Source of the DNA: Verrucomicrobiota bacterium
Lineage (GTDB): Bacteria > Verrucomicrobiota > Verrucomicrobiia > Chthoniobacterales > UBA10450
Length of the DNA stretch: 5,610 nt
Reading direction: 5' to 3'
Assembly (NCBI GenBank): GCA_003219395.1
Contig: QHOR01000126.1
Location: 1 to 5,610, forward strand
Shown here: positions 5,279 to 5,610 of the stretch, piece by piece
How the letters are laid out: each line of letters begins with the position of its first letter
How positions within the stretch are numbered: the stretch's first letter is position 1
Notes under the pieces: generated by a model
The model's database searches: none
Seen by the model: only the letters and a program-made list of their open reading frames with translations
What the model was told of the DNA's origin: nothing
Made by a program: the position numbers and the translations under genes

Positions 5279-5610
5279 GTCTTGGCAGTTTCCACATCTC
5301 GCACAGTCTGCTGGCAAAGCAAAATTGCGCGGAGTTTGTCGCCCTGGTAATAGCGCGCCGTGAATTTTTTCTTTGCGTACGTGCCTTGAACATCAACACG
5401 TGTGGGTAAGACGCTGAAATCGCCAACAAAATCCATCCGCAAATCGAACATCTCGGTCCAAAAATAGGGGACTTGCTCGTAGCGAATGCGTTTTTTGCCG
5501 GTCATATTGGCGCCTGCAACCAAGCCCTGGCTCCGTGCGTTCTCCCAATGCGTTTGGCGTCGCACGCCACCCATTATGCGATCGGGATAAAATGCCAGGT
5601 CGCCAACCGC
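5251..5610 (-). CDS. FAD-dependent pyridine nucleotide-disulfide oxidoreductase (ferredoxin reductase/AIF-like), C-terminal part
   Basis: The frame is open from the right edge to the TGA at 5251-5253, giving the last 119 residues. It starts with AVGDLAFYPD, the C-terminal FAD-binding motif (GD) that contacts the flavin in this superfamily. HWENARSQGLVAGANMTG (21-38) and VPYFWTEMFDLRMDFVGD (47-64) follow, which are hallmarks of the NAD(P)H-dependent ferredoxin/rubredoxin reductase and apoptosis-inducing-factor branch. The remaining residues, up to KLRAILLCQQTVRDVETAK, fit the small reductase C-terminal domain (PF14759 type). Such enzymes pass electrons from NAD(P)H to a ferredoxin, rubredoxin or quinone; the partner cannot be told because the NAD(P)-binding domain is outside the window. 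It converges on the anchored protein gene and overlaps its 3' end by 28 bp. Confidence 0.92.
   Translation of the reverse strand, partial: AVGDLAFYPDRIMGGVRRQTHWENARSQGLVAGANMTGKKRIRYEQVPYFWTEMFDLRMDFVGDFSVLPTRVDVQGTYAKKKFTARYYQGDKLRAILLCQQTVRDVETAKTQLRQAQGK

Overview
The window looks like chromosomal DNA of a soil-type Verrucomicrobiota bacterium, perhaps Chthoniobacterales. This is inferred from how the proteins read (CreD, the NTF2-like anchored protein, the small lipoprotein), from the mostly weak Shine-Dalgarno signals and from a tRNA gene without an encoded CCA. No rRNA or marker gene settles it. The genes are mostly housekeeping or envelope genes. I see no CRISPR array, integrase, transposase or phage gene.

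Layout. On the minus strand at the left edge are the N-terminal 343 residues of GMP synthase (guaA) and, 12 nt upstream of it, a small predicted lipoprotein that probably shares its transcript. A 218-nt divergent spacer follows. It holds a 72-nt REP-like palindrome and a short direct repeat that runs up to the next start codon. On the plus strand come leucyl/phenylalanyl-tRNA-protein transferase (aat), a complete tRNA-Phe(GAA) gene, a class I SAM-dependent methyltransferase starting 17 nt after the tRNA, a 263-nt spacer with 10-bp direct repeats, a creD-family inner-membrane protein, and a membrane-anchored NTF2-like protein of unknown function. A FAD-dependent oxidoreductase C-terminus enters from the right edge on the minus strand and overlaps the preceding gene tail to tail by 28 bp.

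Working together. The clearest link is aat next to tRNA-Phe. Aat moves Leu or Phe from its charged tRNA onto proteins with N-terminal Lys or Arg, marking them for ClpS/ClpAP, so one of its substrates is encoded 83 nt downstream on the same strand. The other genes do not form an evident pathway, although the lipoprotein, CreD and the anchored protein all concern the envelope. I found no convincing new multi-gene system. The observations most worth checking are the palindrome, the aat/tRNA-Phe pairing, an unexpected Met in the glutaminase active-site motif of GuaA, and the small lipoprotein ahead of guaA.
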